Assembly: GCA_021790195.1 (NCBI GenBank)
Contig: JAJYIF010000012.1
Coordinates: forward strand, 34,502-98,501
Direction of reading: 5' to 3'
DNA: 64,000 nucleotides
Origin: Nitrospirota bacterium
Lineage (GTDB): Bacteria; Nitrospirota; Thermodesulfovibrionia; Thermodesulfovibrionales; UBA9159
The translations under genes and the position numbers were made by a program. This document shows, in pieces, positions 19,890 to 29,268 of this stretch. The notes beneath the pieces are model-generated. The model saw only the letters and a program-made list of their open reading frames with translations, was not told the origin of the DNA and did no database searches. Position 1 is the first letter of the stretch. Each line of letters begins with the position of its first letter.

Positions 19890-20999
19890 TCAAAAAAAAG
19901 CAGGTGGCGTATTAGAAGTGCCCGCACAATTATTATTTGACCATAGGTTATTTCCATCTACCCACTGGCCGGGCACGAAGTCGTCTGCGCAACCAATGAC
20001 AGAGCCATATACATTATTCCCTGTGATAGTATTGAATCTTGGAACTTCGTAAGGTTGAACCTCATCGGCACCAATTAAGAGAATCCCTATGTAGCCTTGA
20101 GAAGAATTATTCCTAACCGTATTATACGCAGCACAGTCATAATAATCCTGGTCACAGCATAATAATATTCCAACGGTCTTGCCAGTATTATCGCCGCCCC
20201 ATTCACAAGCGGGGTGACCATAGTATTTATTACCACCGCTGTTATTTATGAGGTTATTCTCTATTGTCCAGCCATGGCTCTCATATATAACAACGCCACC
20301 GAGTCCACCGTTGTCCCATATGGAATTATTCCCGAGGTATCCGTTATTGACTTGTGCAATATCAAGACCAGTCCCCGCGTTGTAATAAATATTATTCCCA
20401 TAAATCTGTGGGGCTAAGTCATATTGTGAATATACGACGGTATATATAGCTGAACCGTACCAACCATACTGGGGATAACATTGCCCACCATTGTTTGTCA
20501 GAACACTATACCGAAGGATGGTTTGTATCCCCTGTATCGTCACTCCGTCACATCTTACGCCGTCAACTTGCATGCTATCTATGACTACGCCCGTCGTTGC
20601 CGCGCCCGATTGCGATGGCACCACAGCGATACCCAAATCAGCCGCCTTGTTTCCTATGCCGTTTAGCTCTCCGGTAAGTCGAAAATTGCTAAGAGTTACA
20701 TTTGAAGACGCTATCGCAATCACTGATAAATTGCCAATATCTTGGGAAGGCGCCAGAGTTGAAACTGTGCTACCCTTGCCGGTGAGTGTCCTGCCCGCAG
20801 GTATATAAATTTGCTGCTCAATAGTGTGGATACCTTGATCAATTTGAACACATGCATTATTGTCCAGAGCCGCTTTCAAAGATGCGTAGCCGTTTCCGCT
20901 CCACAAATAGCAGGTTGCCGAGGAAATGCTCGGCATGCCGACAGTAACCGCCATGCCGACTATCAGCATAATACATAATCTAAATCCTTTCACTTTCAC
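19890..20999 (-). CDS. Secreted right-handed beta-helix protein
   Basis: A 369-residue exported protein. A signal peptide (MKVKGFRLCIMLIVGMAVTVGM...SSATC) is followed by parallel beta-helix repeats with recurring Asn/Gly turns such as IYGNNIYYNAGTGLDIAQ, NGYLGNNSIWDN and WTIENNLINNSGGNKYY. This is the PbH1/pectate-lyase-like fold. Eight or more cysteines suggest disulfides. No polysaccharide-lyase active site is evident, so it may be adhesive or a glycan-binding surface protein. AAGGAGGT at 21004-21011 selects GTG 20999 over the longer frame from 21026. Confidence 0.75.
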   Translation of the reverse strand: MKVKGFRLCIMLIVGMAVTVGMPSISSATCYLWSGNGYASLKAALDNNACVQIDQGIHTIEQQIYIPAGRTLTGKGSTVSTLAPSQDIGNLSVIAIASSNVTLSNFRLTGELNGIGNKAADLGIAVVPSQSGAATTGVVIDSMQVDGVRCDGVTIQGIQTILRYSVLTNNGGQCYPQYGWYGSAIYTVVYSQYDLAPQIYGNNIYYNAGTGLDIAQVNNGYLGNNSIWDNGGLGGVVIYESHGWTIENNLINNSGGNKYYGHPACEWGGDNTGKTVGILLCCDQDYYDCAAYNTVRNNSSQGYIGILLIGADEVQPYEVPRFNTITGNNVYGSVIGCADDFVPGQWVDGNNLWSNNNCAGTSNTPPAFF

Positions 21000-21261
21000 G
21001 ATAGACCTCCTTGATTCTTTTTTCACCGCAGACCGGCCTATAAGATCTAACCTCGCCTCCTTTCCTGAAAATATCTATCCGCCGGGAAAAGCGGTTTCTA
21101 ATAAATGACTACCGACAGAGTCGATCGTCACTCACTTTCATACAACCTTAACCTCTTTTTAGAAACCCTGTAAATCACCCTATATGGGTATTTTTGGGGT
21201 ACAAAAGGAAAACGGAAAGAACGGATAGTATTTTTCGCGGCCGCCTGCTAAAATATAAATA

Positions 21262-21346
21262 TCCCTGGGGGAGGCCGGAAGGCCTGAGAGTTTCCTTGAA
21301 GAGGAAGACCCCTTGAACCTGATACGGGCAATGCCGGCGTAGGGAA
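21262..21346 (+). ncRNA. TPP riboswitch (THI element)
   Basis: The aptamer shows the conserved THI-box blocks in order: a 5' P1 strand, GGCCTGAGAG, a variable P3 hairpin (ttcctt/aaggaa-like), ACCCCTTGAACCTGAT, GGGCAATGCCGGCGTAGGGA. It binds thiamin pyrophosphate and controls the thiS-thiG-thiE-thiC genes downstream. Confidence 0.95.
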
Positions 21347-21365
21347 CGGGAACTGGAAGAAAGCG

Positions 21366-21405
21366 AATCCTCTATTCCCACGCTGCAGGGATAGAGGATT
21401 TTTTA
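21366..21405 (+). terminator. Riboswitch expression-platform terminator
   Basis: A hairpin formed by aatcctctattccc and gggatagaggatt, followed by T6, ends three bases before the thiS ATG. Its 3' arm carries agagga, the only plausible thiS ribosome-binding site. The same hairpin could therefore stop transcription and hide the start signal. Confidence 0.85.
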
Positions 21406-21407
21406 TT

Positions 21408-21623
21408 ATGAAGATCAAAGTCAACGGCGAAGAATACCTGACGGACAGAGATACCGTGGCGCAGCTCCTGAAAGAGATGGACATTCTCCCCGAGAGGGTC
21501 GCCGTGGAAGTGAATCTTAGTATTGTCAGGAGAAGCTCTTTTGGAGACTTCCGCCTGAAGGAAGGAGACTGCGTCGAGATAGTCTATTTTGTCGGAGGAG
21601 GAAGATTATGGAAGATAAATTAG
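21408..21623 (+). CDS. thiS: Sulfur-carrier protein ThiS with a short tail after GlyGly
   Basis: A 71-residue ubiquitin-like sulfur carrier that delivers sulfur to thiazole synthase after C-terminal adenylation and thiocarboxylation. The fold reads clearly ([10 protein letters not shown] ... [13 protein letters not shown]). Functional ThiS normally ends with Gly-Gly; here the frame continues RLWKIN after GGG. The stop lies inside thiG, overlapping by 16 bases. Either the tail is clipped by a peptidase or the protein is used differently. Confidence 0.9.
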   Translation: MKIKVNGEEYLTDRDTVAQLLKEMDILPERVAVEVNLSIVRRSSFGDFRLKEGDCVEIVYFVGGGRLWKIN

Positions 21624-22378
21624 TTATCAGAGGGATCGAGTTCAGCTCCAGGCTATGGATTGGCACAGGGAAATACAAGGACTTTGACGAGACTGCCCGG
21701 GCTGTTGAGGCGTCAGGCACCGACGTTGTCACTGTCTCGGTCAGGAGGGTGAACATCACCGACAGGAAGTCCGAAAACCTTCTCGATTATATAGACCCAA
21801 GGAAATATAAGATACTCCCCAACACCGCGGGTTGCTATAATGTCGAGGATGCCCTGAGATACTCACGCCTTGCAAGAGAGGCGGGTGTCTCGGATATGGT
21901 AAAGCTCGAAGTAATAGGAGACGAAAAAACATTGTTTCCCGATACACTAGGCTTGTTGAAGGCGACCGAGACACTCGCAAAAGAGGGCTTCATCGTATTC
22001 CCCTATACGAATGACGATCCCATAATGGCAAAAAGGCTTGAGAGCGCAGGCGCGGCCGCGGTCATGCCGCTCGGCGCGCCGATCGGATCGGGTTTGGGGA
22101 TAAGGAACCCGTACAATATCCGGATAATCATGGAGGCGTCTAAGGTCCCGGTTATTGTGGATGCAGGCGTCGGGACTGCCTCGGATGCTACGATAGCGAT
22201 GGAGCTCGGGTGCGATGCGGTCCTGATAAATACCGCTATCGCCGGGGCCAGGGACCCTATAGCTATGGCAGCCGCCATGAAGCATGCCGTCATCGCAGGC
22301 AGACTTGCATACAGGGCCGGAAGGATAGGAAAGAAACTTTATGCGACGGCGAGCAGCCCGCTTGAGGGGATGTTGTAA
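21608..22378 (+). CDS. thiG: Thiazole synthase
   Basis: A 256-residue TIM-barrel enzyme that builds the thiazole phosphate moiety of thiamin from deoxyxylulose 5-phosphate, dehydroglycine or iminoglycine, and ThiS thiocarboxylate. The active-site lysine lies in [15 protein letters not shown]-type (here [11 protein letters not shown]) and PLGAPIGSG phosphate-binding loops are present. It overlaps thiS by 16 bases. A GGAGGAAG site lies within the thiS GGG codons. Confidence 0.96.
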   Translation: MEDKLVIRGIEFSSRLWIGTGKYKDFDETARAVEASGTDVVTVSVRRVNITDRKSENLLDYIDPRKYKILPNTAGCYNVEDALRYSRLAREAGVSDMVKLEVIGDEKTLFPDTLGLLKATETLAKEGFIVFPYTNDDPIMAKRLESAGAAAVMPLGAPIGSGLGIRNPYNIRIIMEASKVPVIVDAGVGTASDATIAMELGCDAVLINTAIAGARDPIAMAAAMKHAVIAGRLAYRAGRIGKKLYATASSPLEGML

Positions 22379-22488
22379 CAGTCGCATGAATGGGAAGCGG
22401 ATACGTCTCAAAACCTTTTATCCGCACACAGACGGATTCGCCGGGGCGAAATGCGATTTGATAGGGTGAAGACATCAAAGAGTAACAA

Positions 22489-23169
22489 GTGACAATAGAT
22501 TTTAGGCTCTACCTCATAACAGACAGAAAGATATTGACAGGTTCGCGTCAGTTGTCAGATGCCGTTGAGGATGCACTCAAGGCTGGAGTAAGAGCAGTTC
22601 AGTTGAGGGAAAAGGACCTGCCGACGAGACCTCTTATTGATATGGCATACAGGATGAGAGAACTGACAAAAAGATATGATGCCTTGTTCTTCATAAACGA
22701 CAGGACTGACATTGCCCTGAGCGTCAGGGCGGATGGGGTCCAGCTCGCCCGGACGAGCATCCCGGTCCATGCGGTCAGAAAGATTGCGGGCGACAAGTTT
22801 CTTATCGGCGCCTCCGCTCATTCAGTTGCCGAGGCCGTCGAGGCTGAAAAGGAAGGAGCCGATTTTATCACGTTCGGACCTATTTATCATACGCCGTCAA
22901 AACTCAGATACGGAGAGCCTGTTGGAACAGAGACGCTAAGGAGCGCTCGAAGCAAGATCTCGAAGCCCATTTTCGGAATAGGTGGAATAAAGACAGAGAA
23001 TATCGCTGACGTGATCGACTCAGGGGCCGACGGCATCGCGGCAATAAGCGGGATTCTGGGTGAAAGTGATATTGGGAGAGCGGTAGGAGAGTATTTGAAG
23101 GAACTGGAGGAAAGAAGAACCACAGAGACACGGAGACACAGAGAAGGATTAATAATGAAACGTCTTTAA
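22489..23169 (+). CDS. thiE: Thiamin-phosphate synthase with repeat-derived tail
   Basis: A 226-residue TIM-barrel enzyme coupling HMP-PP and thiazole phosphate. Motifs are LITDRK, VQLREKDL (substrate and phosphate), FINDRTDIAL (Mg) and the phosphate loop FGIGGIKTEN. The start is GTG 22489. The last roughly 20 residues (ERRTTETRRHREGLIMKRL) are encoded by a dispersed non-coding-type repeat, ccacagagacacggagacac, so the natural C-terminus was probably extended by repeat insertion. Confidence 0.94.
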   Translation: MTIDFRLYLITDRKILTGSRQLSDAVEDALKAGVRAVQLREKDLPTRPLIDMAYRMRELTKRYDALFFINDRTDIALSVRADGVQLARTSIPVHAVRKIAGDKFLIGASAHSVAEAVEAEKEGADFITFGPIYHTPSKLRYGEPVGTETLRSARSKISKPIFGIGGIKTENIADVIDSGADGIAAISGILGESDIGRAVGEYLKELEERRTTETRRHREGLIMKRL

Positions 23170-23188
23170 CTGGTCGGCGCTGGCCGTT

Positions 23189-23292
23189 ATACCGGCGAAA
23201 GCCGGTATCCAGTGATGTTGTCTTTTTGTCTGCGCGAATCTGTCTGAGCGCGAAAGAAGTCGCTGGATGCCGGATCAAGTCCGGCATGACAA
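23189..23292. repeat. Dispersed intergenic repeat between thiE and thiC
   Basis: Contains ccggcgaaagccggtatccag and, after a spacer, ctggatgccggatcaagtccggcatgac, an inverted arrangement of a repeat type widespread in bacterial intergenic regions. It lies fully between thiE and the thiC ribosome-binding site. Confidence 0.65.
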
Positions 23293-23303
23293 GGAGAATG
23301 ATT

Positions 23304-24587
23304 ATGACGAGAATAGAACTTGCAAAGAAAGGCATCGTGACGGAGGAGATGGCGGCGGTCGCCGCCAACGAGGGGATATCCCGGGAAAAGCTCGCGGCTG
23401 ACATTGCTGAGGGAGCCACTGTTATCACACGCAATAAGATTCATGACATTACGCCCCTCGGCATCGGCAAAGGGCTGCGGACGAAGATCAATGCCAACAT
23501 AGGCACGTCCAAGGACAGGATCTCCTATGACGACGAGATAAAGAAACTTGAGGTCCTGGTGAGGTACGGGGCGGATGCGGTCATGGACCTTTCGACCGGC
23601 GGCGCGATAAGGGACCTGAGAAATACGCTGATGAAGAAGTCTTCTGTTTCGGTTGGGACGGTCCCTATTTATGAGGCGGTAGTTAAGACAGCCGAAAGGC
23701 ATGGACAGATCGCCAGGATGTCGCCGGACGACCTTTTCGAAGTCATCGAGGACCATGCTAAGGACGGCGTGGATTTCGTGACCGTCCACTGCGGGGTCAC
23801 AAGAAAGGCGATAGAGCGTCTGAGAGAGGACAGCAGGATCCTCGACGTTGTTAGCAGGGGCGGCGCATTCCTCCTCGAATGGATGATATACAACGACAGC
23901 GAAAACCCTCTTTACGAGCATTACGACAGACTTCTCGGGCTGGCAAAGAAATACGATCTGACGCTCAGTCTCGGAGACGGGTTCAGGCCGGGCTGTATCG
24001 CGGACGCCACAGACAGAAGCCAGCTTGAGGAGCTGGTGACCCTCGGCGAGCTGAGAGACGCCGCTGTGGCAGAGGGCGTTCAGGTCATAATCGAAGGTCC
24101 AGGGCACGTCCCTCTGAACCAGGTGGAGCTGAACATAAAGATGCAGAAGGAGATATGCAAGGGCGCGCCGTTCTATGTGCTCGGCCCTCTTGTCACGGAT
24201 ATCGCAATGGGATACGACCATATCGCTGCGGCCATAGGCGGCGCGATCGCTGGCGCGGCCGGGGCAGACTTCTTGTGCTACGTCACACCTTCCGAACACA
24301 TAAGATTGCCCAATATAGAGGATGTCCGGGAAGGGGTGATCGCCTCAAGGATAGCGGCCCACGCCGCCGATATCGCGAAAGGAATTCCCGGCGCCATTGA
24401 ACAAGACAAGAAGATGGCGCACTGCAGAAAGAAGCTTGACTGGGAAGGACAGATATCGTTGAGCTTCGATCCGGACCGGGTGCGGGAGAGGAGGGGAGAG
24501 ACGCCTCCCACCGTAAACGAGGTTTGCAGCATGTGCGGAGAGTTCTGCGCGATAAAGACGGTCGAGAGGGCGCTCCAGAAGAAGTGA
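23304..24587 (+). CDS. thiC: Phosphomethylpyrimidine synthase ThiC
   Basis: A 427-residue radical SAM enzyme that rearranges aminoimidazole ribotide to HMP phosphate. The C-terminal cluster motif is CSMCGEFC (408-415), the shorter spacing seen in roughly 430-residue ThiC proteins. DLSTGG, EGPGHVPL and CYVTPSEHI are family signatures. AAGGAGAATGATT directly before ATG 23304 fixes the start. The paralogue BzaF (benzimidazole synthesis) is a theoretical alternative, but the thiamin operon context argues for ThiC. Confidence 0.95.
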   Translation: MTRIELAKKGIVTEEMAAVAANEGISREKLAADIAEGATVITRNKIHDITPLGIGKGLRTKINANIGTSKDRISYDDEIKKLEVLVRYGADAVMDLSTGGAIRDLRNTLMKKSSVSVGTVPIYEAVVKTAERHGQIARMSPDDLFEVIEDHAKDGVDFVTVHCGVTRKAIERLREDSRILDVVSRGGAFLLEWMIYNDSENPLYEHYDRLLGLAKKYDLTLSLGDGFRPGCIADATDRSQLEELVTLGELRDAAVAEGVQVIIEGPGHVPLNQVELNIKMQKEICKGAPFYVLGPLVTDIAMGYDHIAAAIGGAIAGAAGADFLCYVTPSEHIRLPNIEDVREGVIASRIAAHAADIAKGIPGAIEQDKKMAHCRKKLDWEGQISLSFDPDRVRERRGETPPTVNEVCSMCGEFCAIKTVERALQKK

Positions 24588-24647
24588 ACTTTCTGTTGGT
24601 TTCGTGTAAAATAGCTACTTTGACTAAGGATCAAAGAGGAGGAGTAC

Positions 24648-25709
24648 ATGCCCAAGACATATAAGATCGCGGTTATCGGCGGCGACGGCACAGGACCTGA
24701 GGTCATTGCCGAAGGGATAAAGGTCCTGAAATCGGCGTCGATGAAGTACGGCTTTAAGATCGATTTTGCATATTTTGATTTCGGAGGCGAGCGCTATTTG
24801 AAGACCGGCGAAGTGCTGCCGGACAGCGCTGTCGACGACCTCACGAAATTTGACGCGATATATCTCGGCGCGATCGGTCACCCCGACGTCAAACCCGGCA
24901 TACTCGAAAAAGGCATACTCCTCAGGCTCAGATTTGAGCTGGACCAATACATAAATCTCCGCCCTGTGAGACTTTATCCGGGAGTCGATTGTCCCCTGAA
25001 GAATAAGAAACCCGAGGACATCGACTTCGTGGTCATAAGAGAGAACACGGAAGGGCTCTATGCTGGAGTCGGCGGCTTCTTTAAGAAGGGGACCCCCGAC
25101 GAGGTGGCAACTCAGGTCTCGATCAACACGAGGAAGGGCGTCGAGAGATGCATCCGGTATGCCTTTGAATACGCAAAGAAGAGAAACAAGTCCAACAAGC
25201 TCACGCTTTGCGGGAAGACCAACGTCCTCACTTACGCCTTCGGCCTGTGGGAGCGGACGTTTCACGAGGTCGCAAAAGAGTACCCCGAGATCAAGACGGA
25301 TTACGCCCATGTGGACGCAATCACCATGTGGTTTGTGAAGAACCCCGAGTGGTTCGATGTTATAGTCACCGATAATCTCTTCGGGGATATCATCACCGAC
25401 CTCGGGGCCATGATCCAGGGCGGACTCGGTATCGCCGCGGGAGGGAATATCAATCCCGAAGGCGTCTCTATGTTCGAGCCCATAGGAGGCTCGGCCCCCA
25501 AATACAAAGGCCAGAATATGATCAACCCGCTCGCTGCGATCTGCGCGGGGGCCGTGATGCTCGACAACCTCGGGGAGAAGAGCGCTGCCGATGCCATAGA
25601 GAGGGCTGTGATGGACCTGACGGCGACAAAGATAAAAGACCTTTCAGCCGGAAAGATGGGTTTCTCGACGACCCAGGTCGGTGACATGGTCGCCAAAATA
25701 GTCGGCTGA
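24648..25709 (+). CDS. 3-isopropylmalate / isocitrate dehydrogenase family protein
   Basis: A 353-residue beta-decarboxylating dehydrogenase. The N-terminus IAVIGGDGTGPEV, substrate arginines in LLRLRFELDQYINLRPVRL, VIRENTEGLYAGVGG, the catalytic K in KTNV and the metal aspartates in VTDNLFGDIITDL are all present. The LRPVRLYPGV segment favours 3-isopropylmalate dehydrogenase (leucine synthesis) or a tartrate-dehydrogenase-like enzyme over canonical Icd. No other leucine gene is adjacent. A strong AGGAGG precedes the ATG. Confidence 0.88.
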   Translation: MPKTYKIAVIGGDGTGPEVIAEGIKVLKSASMKYGFKIDFAYFDFGGERYLKTGEVLPDSAVDDLTKFDAIYLGAIGHPDVKPGILEKGILLRLRFELDQYINLRPVRLYPGVDCPLKNKKPEDIDFVVIRENTEGLYAGVGGFFKKGTPDEVATQVSINTRKGVERCIRYAFEYAKKRNKSNKLTLCGKTNVLTYAFGLWERTFHEVAKEYPEIKTDYAHVDAITMWFVKNPEWFDVIVTDNLFGDIITDLGAMIQGGLGIAAGGNINPEGVSMFEPIGGSAPKYKGQNMINPLAAICAGAVMLDNLGEKSAADAIERAVMDLTATKIKDLSAGKMGFSTTQVGDMVAKIVG

Positions 25710-25936
25710 CAGGTTTCACAATCTGATAAACCTATAAGAAACCGTCCCGCGCAAAGAACGCAAAGTCTGATGAACTTCGATGTGTTGACCTGGCCCGTAT
25801 CCTCCCTGCCGGTATTTCGTCCGGTCTTCACATTGCTTCGAATGTCTCACTTGCTCCTTGCTGTTTGAACATGCCGTGATATACTTTGATTGAACAGTCC
25901 CGTCATCTTAATAATTGCGTTTGAGGGGTGAACGCC

Positions 25937-27589
25937 ATGAGAAGTCATGTCACGAATCTGATCTGTCTTTTGTCTCTCCTTGTATTGGCAGCCTGTTCCG
26001 GAAACGACAGTTGGTCAAACCTCAAGACTTACAGCATCGACGCCAATGCCTCGGGCGTTAGTGAGACCGTCAACAACATCTTCAATCTGACCGTTGTATC
26101 AAAAGACGACAATGATCTGAAGGCGGAGTACCGGGCTGGATTTGTCCAGGGCAAGCTGCAGGGCAAGACCATCATATCGGCCAGGGACAACTCCTGGGAA
26201 AATGCCTACCTTACCAACCCCTCCCATACCTTTCCAAAACAACACGGCCCCACCCAGATTGAGTTGAATGATGCAGACGGTATTCTGATCGCCAATTACG
26301 CGGCCTTCCTGCAGTACCTCAACAATCCGGCCACCGACCCCGTTGTCTCTTACCGCCTGAAGCGGCTCTTGTTCAGGATGCTGGGCATATATCATGGGGT
26401 TGTCCTCGACCATCCGGCCAGCCTCGATTTTTCGGGCAACTGGCTGCCCGACAGCAACTATTTTACTCCCTCAGAGCTTGCCCTGGGCTATGAGACCGCC
26501 GGCCTCACCTTCATGGATGTCTATTTTTTAAACGCCTTCAACGACCTCATGGATGTCATCTCATTTTCACCCGAAATTGCCCCCGGCGGGACAAGGCCCG
26601 GCGATTATCCGGACAAATGCTCGGCCTTCCTGAAACGGACCGGCAGTGAGATAATCCTGACCCACAATTCCTGGATGGGATTTCTTTCCCAGACCATAAC
26701 CCAGACATTGGCCGTGAACGGCGACCTGCTGACCATGAATGCCGCGTCCCCCGGTCTGATCGGCTCGGCCACTGATTTCGGCTACAACAACAAGGGGATC
26801 ATGTTCAACGAGACCACCCACCGGGTGTCCACTGACAAGGTAACGCCTCTTGGTATCTGGATCTTCTGGCGCGCGGCATTGGCCGAACAGTTTTCAGGCT
26901 CCATTACGGATTTCTTCGACGCAATCTCGCTTGACAATACCGGCACCTACCTGAACGGCTATATGCTGGTGGATGCCAACACCAATGAAACCGGTCTGGT
27001 GGAGATGTCCTATCGCTGCTTTATCTACTACCGCTCAACCGGCGGCCCTTACACCGTGACCAGCAAGTCGATGGACGGCGACCCCTGTTCAACCGATTAC
27101 GACAGCGAAATGGTAACTCCCGACTACCTGATGGGGATCAACTATCCTGCCTCGTATCAGGTTGCAAGTGATCTGGGATCAACCGATAACCGTCCCGCCA
27201 GGCGGCAACAGTTCAAACAGCTCCTTCCCGGAGTGAACGATGTTGAGACCGCCAAGGCCGTCATCACCTATACCGATCCTGCAAATCCCCTGTCCATATT
27301 CGGCCGCTGGGACCTCGGGTATGGGGAGACTTCTTATCCCAAGCAGATCCCGGATGGTTCGGTCGATTCCAAGGTCGGTTCCACAAGCATGGTCCGCTCT
27401 TTTATGGCGCTGTCGGGCGTCTTGGACACCTCTTCTTCCAACACCGGGTTCTGGATGCTGTACGGCACTCCAATCGTCAACGGCGAGCCGTTCATCTGGA
27501 GCCAGTCATCATGGAAGTGGCAAACGCTGAGGGATGTACCTGACCGGCTGGACGGCAAATTTACACTCATGAGGCTGTATCTGAAGTAG
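25937..27589 (+). CDS. Phospholipase-B-like lipoprotein (Ntn-hydrolase fold)
   Basis: A 550-residue predicted lipoprotein: signal peptide ending LAAC with lipid-modified Cys20, then a long exported domain. The segment DKCSAFLKRTGSEIILTHNSW resembles the PLBD/laminin-A family region, where an autocatalytic cleavage exposes Cys (here C228) as nucleophile. GYNNKGIMFNETTHR and GLVEMSYRCF fit the same fold. PLB-like proteins are mostly eukaryotic lysosomal proteins; bacterial members are sparse. The substrate is uncertain (acyl-amide or phospholipid). Codon use differs from the neighbours (more ACC/GCC), suggesting transfer. Confidence 0.72.
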   Translation: MRSHVTNLICLLSLLVLAACSGNDSWSNLKTYSIDANASGVSETVNNIFNLTVVSKDDNDLKAEYRAGFVQGKLQGKTIISARDNSWENAYLTNPSHTFPKQHGPTQIELNDADGILIANYAAFLQYLNNPATDPVVSYRLKRLLFRMLGIYHGVVLDHPASLDFSGNWLPDSNYFTPSELALGYETAGLTFMDVYFLNAFNDLMDVISFSPEIAPGGTRPGDYPDKCSAFLKRTGSEIILTHNSWMGFLSQTITQTLAVNGDLLTMNAASPGLIGSATDFGYNNKGIMFNETTHRVSTDKVTPLGIWIFWRAALAEQFSGSITDFFDAISLDNTGTYLNGYMLVDANTNETGLVEMSYRCFIYYRSTGGPYTVTSKSMDGDPCSTDYDSEMVTPDYLMGINYPASYQVASDLGSTDNRPARRQQFKQLLPGVNDVETAKAVITYTDPANPLSIFGRWDLGYGETSYPKQIPDGSVDSKVGSTSMVRSFMALSGVLDTSSSNTGFWMLYGTPIVNGEPFIWSQSSWKWQTLRDVPDRLDGKFTLMRLYLK

Positions 27590-27824
27590 CTCGGCAGATG
27601 TTCTTGGCGATCCGGTTACGCCGGCCACTTACGACCGGCAAGTATTGAGCGCCGCAAAGGCGACCGGCCTCGTTGCATGGCCAAAGACGCTCAAATAAGC
27701 TTTTTGCTCTTTATTCACACCCCGCTTCAAGACCGTATAATTAGCCACGTCGCCGGTCGAAGAAAAGACTGATATGCTAAACTATCCGTCAAAATCGTCC
27801 TGACTGTCAAGGAGGAAGTTATCA

Positions 27825-28169
27825 ATGAAGAACGTTGCTGTTATCGGTTGCCGTTCCTATATGGACAGTGGGTATGGTTGTCCCGGGGAATGGAGATGTC
27901 TGAAGGCTGCTGCCCTTGGGGAAGGTAACTATGAGGAAAAATCCAATGTAGTGGCTTTCTTCACCTGTGAATGTCCAGGCAGGACCGTTATCCCTAACAT
28001 CGGGATGTCCATGAAATTATCGGAGATAAAGCCAGATGTTATTCACCTGAGCACCTGTATGGCAAAGTCTAAGCCAGGTTGTCCTTATACCAGCCCTGAG
28101 GACCTTGCCAAAATGATAACGGACAAGACAGGGATCAAGGTTGTGCTGGGAACACACGACTACCACTAA
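27825..28169 (+). CDS. CGGC-domain protein
   Basis: A 114-residue cysteine-rich cytoplasmic protein matching the CGGC-domain type: IGCRSYMDSGYGCPGEWRC, FTCECPGRTVIPN, and LSTCMAKSKPGCPY. The family is small, possibly metal- or FeS-binding, with no established function. It has a good AAGGAGGAAG site and a spacing expected for translation as a single gene. Confidence 0.78.
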   Translation: MKNVAVIGCRSYMDSGYGCPGEWRCLKAAALGEGNYEEKSNVVAFFTCECPGRTVIPNIGMSMKLSEIKPDVIHLSTCMAKSKPGCPYTSPEDLAKMITDKTGIKVVLGTHDYH

Positions 28170-28241
28170 AATCTACTTATGTGGGCCCTTGTTATCCCCG
28201 GACCGGACCGCCGTGTATACCCTCCGTGGCGGGTCCGCCAT

Positions 28242-28275
28242 CAGGGAAAAACCTGGGGACATTTCCCGTATTATT
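28242..28275. repeat. RAYT/REP-like palindromic repeat, copy A
   Basis: A 34-bp sequence with gggaaa...tttccc dyad symmetry, repeated with three differences at 31991-32025. Such elements commonly accompany REP-associated tyrosine transposases; no such gene is present here. Confidence 0.6.
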
Positions 28276-28456
28276 AAGTAGGGTGGGTGTTAGCGTGCAT
28301 GACAGAATATAGATAGAAGAGGAAGTAAGATTTTTATCCGACGCCGGTATGGGTTGTCGGGACATACGATAAGGAAGGGAAACCGAACGTTATGACTATC
28401 GCGTGGGGAGGCCTTCTCTGTCGGGAAGAGCATCCGAAGGTGATTGGAGGGTCCGT

Positions 28457-28960
28457 ATGGAAGGCAAAAGGGTAAAGGACAGCAGTGTGACAATAGCCCA
28501 GGTGATGATCCCCCAGGATGCGAACGCCGCCGGCAACGTCCACGGCGGCGTCATCATGAAGCTTATCGATACCGCCGCCGCTGTTGTGGCGAGCCGCCAT
28601 GCCCGCAGCAATGTCGTCACGGTATCTATCGACAGACTGGATTTCCTCCACCCGGTCTTCATTGGGGATCTTCTTTTTTTCAAGAGCTGCCTGAACATGG
28701 TCGGAAGGACCTCGATGGAGATAGGCGTAAGAGTGGAGGCGGAGAATCTCACGACGGGGGAAGTCAGGCGCACCGCATCAGCGTATCTCACATATGTGGC
28801 CCTTGACAAGGACGGCAGACCCCGTGAGGTGCCGCCTCTAATCCTCGAAACAGAAGAGGAGGTCAGGCGCAACCAGGAGGCCAGGACGAGAAGGGAGCTG
28901 AGACTTGCCGAGAGAAGGCGTGAAGAGAAACGTCAGCTCGATGCGGACAGCTGCGGGTAA
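28457..28960 (+). CDS. Acyl-CoA thioesterase (hotdog fold, YciA/BACH-like)
   Basis: A 167-residue hotdog thioesterase. The signature [35 protein letters not shown] contains the N-x-x-G-x-x-HGG active-site region; the next strand [19 protein letters not shown] is typical of acyl-CoA hydrolases. The C-terminal 35 residues are a charged Arg/Glu-rich helix beyond the domain. GGAGG at about 28446 favours ATG 28457 over the longer frame. Confidence 0.9.
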   Translation: MEGKRVKDSSVTIAQVMIPQDANAAGNVHGGVIMKLIDTAAAVVASRHARSNVVTVSIDRLDFLHPVFIGDLLFFKSCLNMVGRTSMEIGVRVEAENLTTGEVRRTASAYLTYVALDKDGRPREVPPLILETEEEVRRNQEARTRRELRLAERRREEKRQLDADSCG

Positions 28961-28986
28961 TTAAACCACCAAAGCTATCTGCGCCC

Positions 28987-29268
28987 TCAGACCTTCTCGA
29001 CAGTGTTTTGCGGCGCTGTCTTATTATTCGCCGCCACTGTATCCCCTGAAGCGTTTCCCTTGTTAATTTCTATAGTGTCCGGCTGCGCAATTTCTTTCTT
29101 TGCCTCCGTGGCGGGTCTTTCCTCCTCACCGGACATCGCTTTCTTAAATTCCCTGATACTCTTTCCGAGTCCCTTGCCGAGTTCCGGAAGCTTACCGGGC
29201 CCGAATATTATCAGCGCTATCACAAGAATCAGAATCAGGTGCAGCGGTTGAAAAAGTCCTTCAAACAT
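28987..29268 (-). CDS. tatA: Twin-arginine translocase subunit TatA/TatE
   Basis: A 93-residue protein with a single N-terminal membrane helix ([14 protein letters not shown]), the [22 protein letters not shown] amphipathic helix and an acidic, disordered C-terminus. TatA oligomerises to export folded proteins across the inner membrane. A GGAGG eight bases upstream selects ATG 29268. No tatC or tatB is adjacent, so this is a stand-alone copy. Confidence 0.94.
   Translation of the reverse strand: MFEGLFQPLHLILILVIALIIFGPGKLPELGKGLGKSIREFKKAMSGEEERPATEAKKEIAQPDTIEINKGNASGDTVAANNKTAPQNTVEKV

Noticed and set aside
23187..24299. Reverse frame of 370 residues
   Set aside because: Antisense to thiC, with His/Arg-rich non-protein-like sequence.
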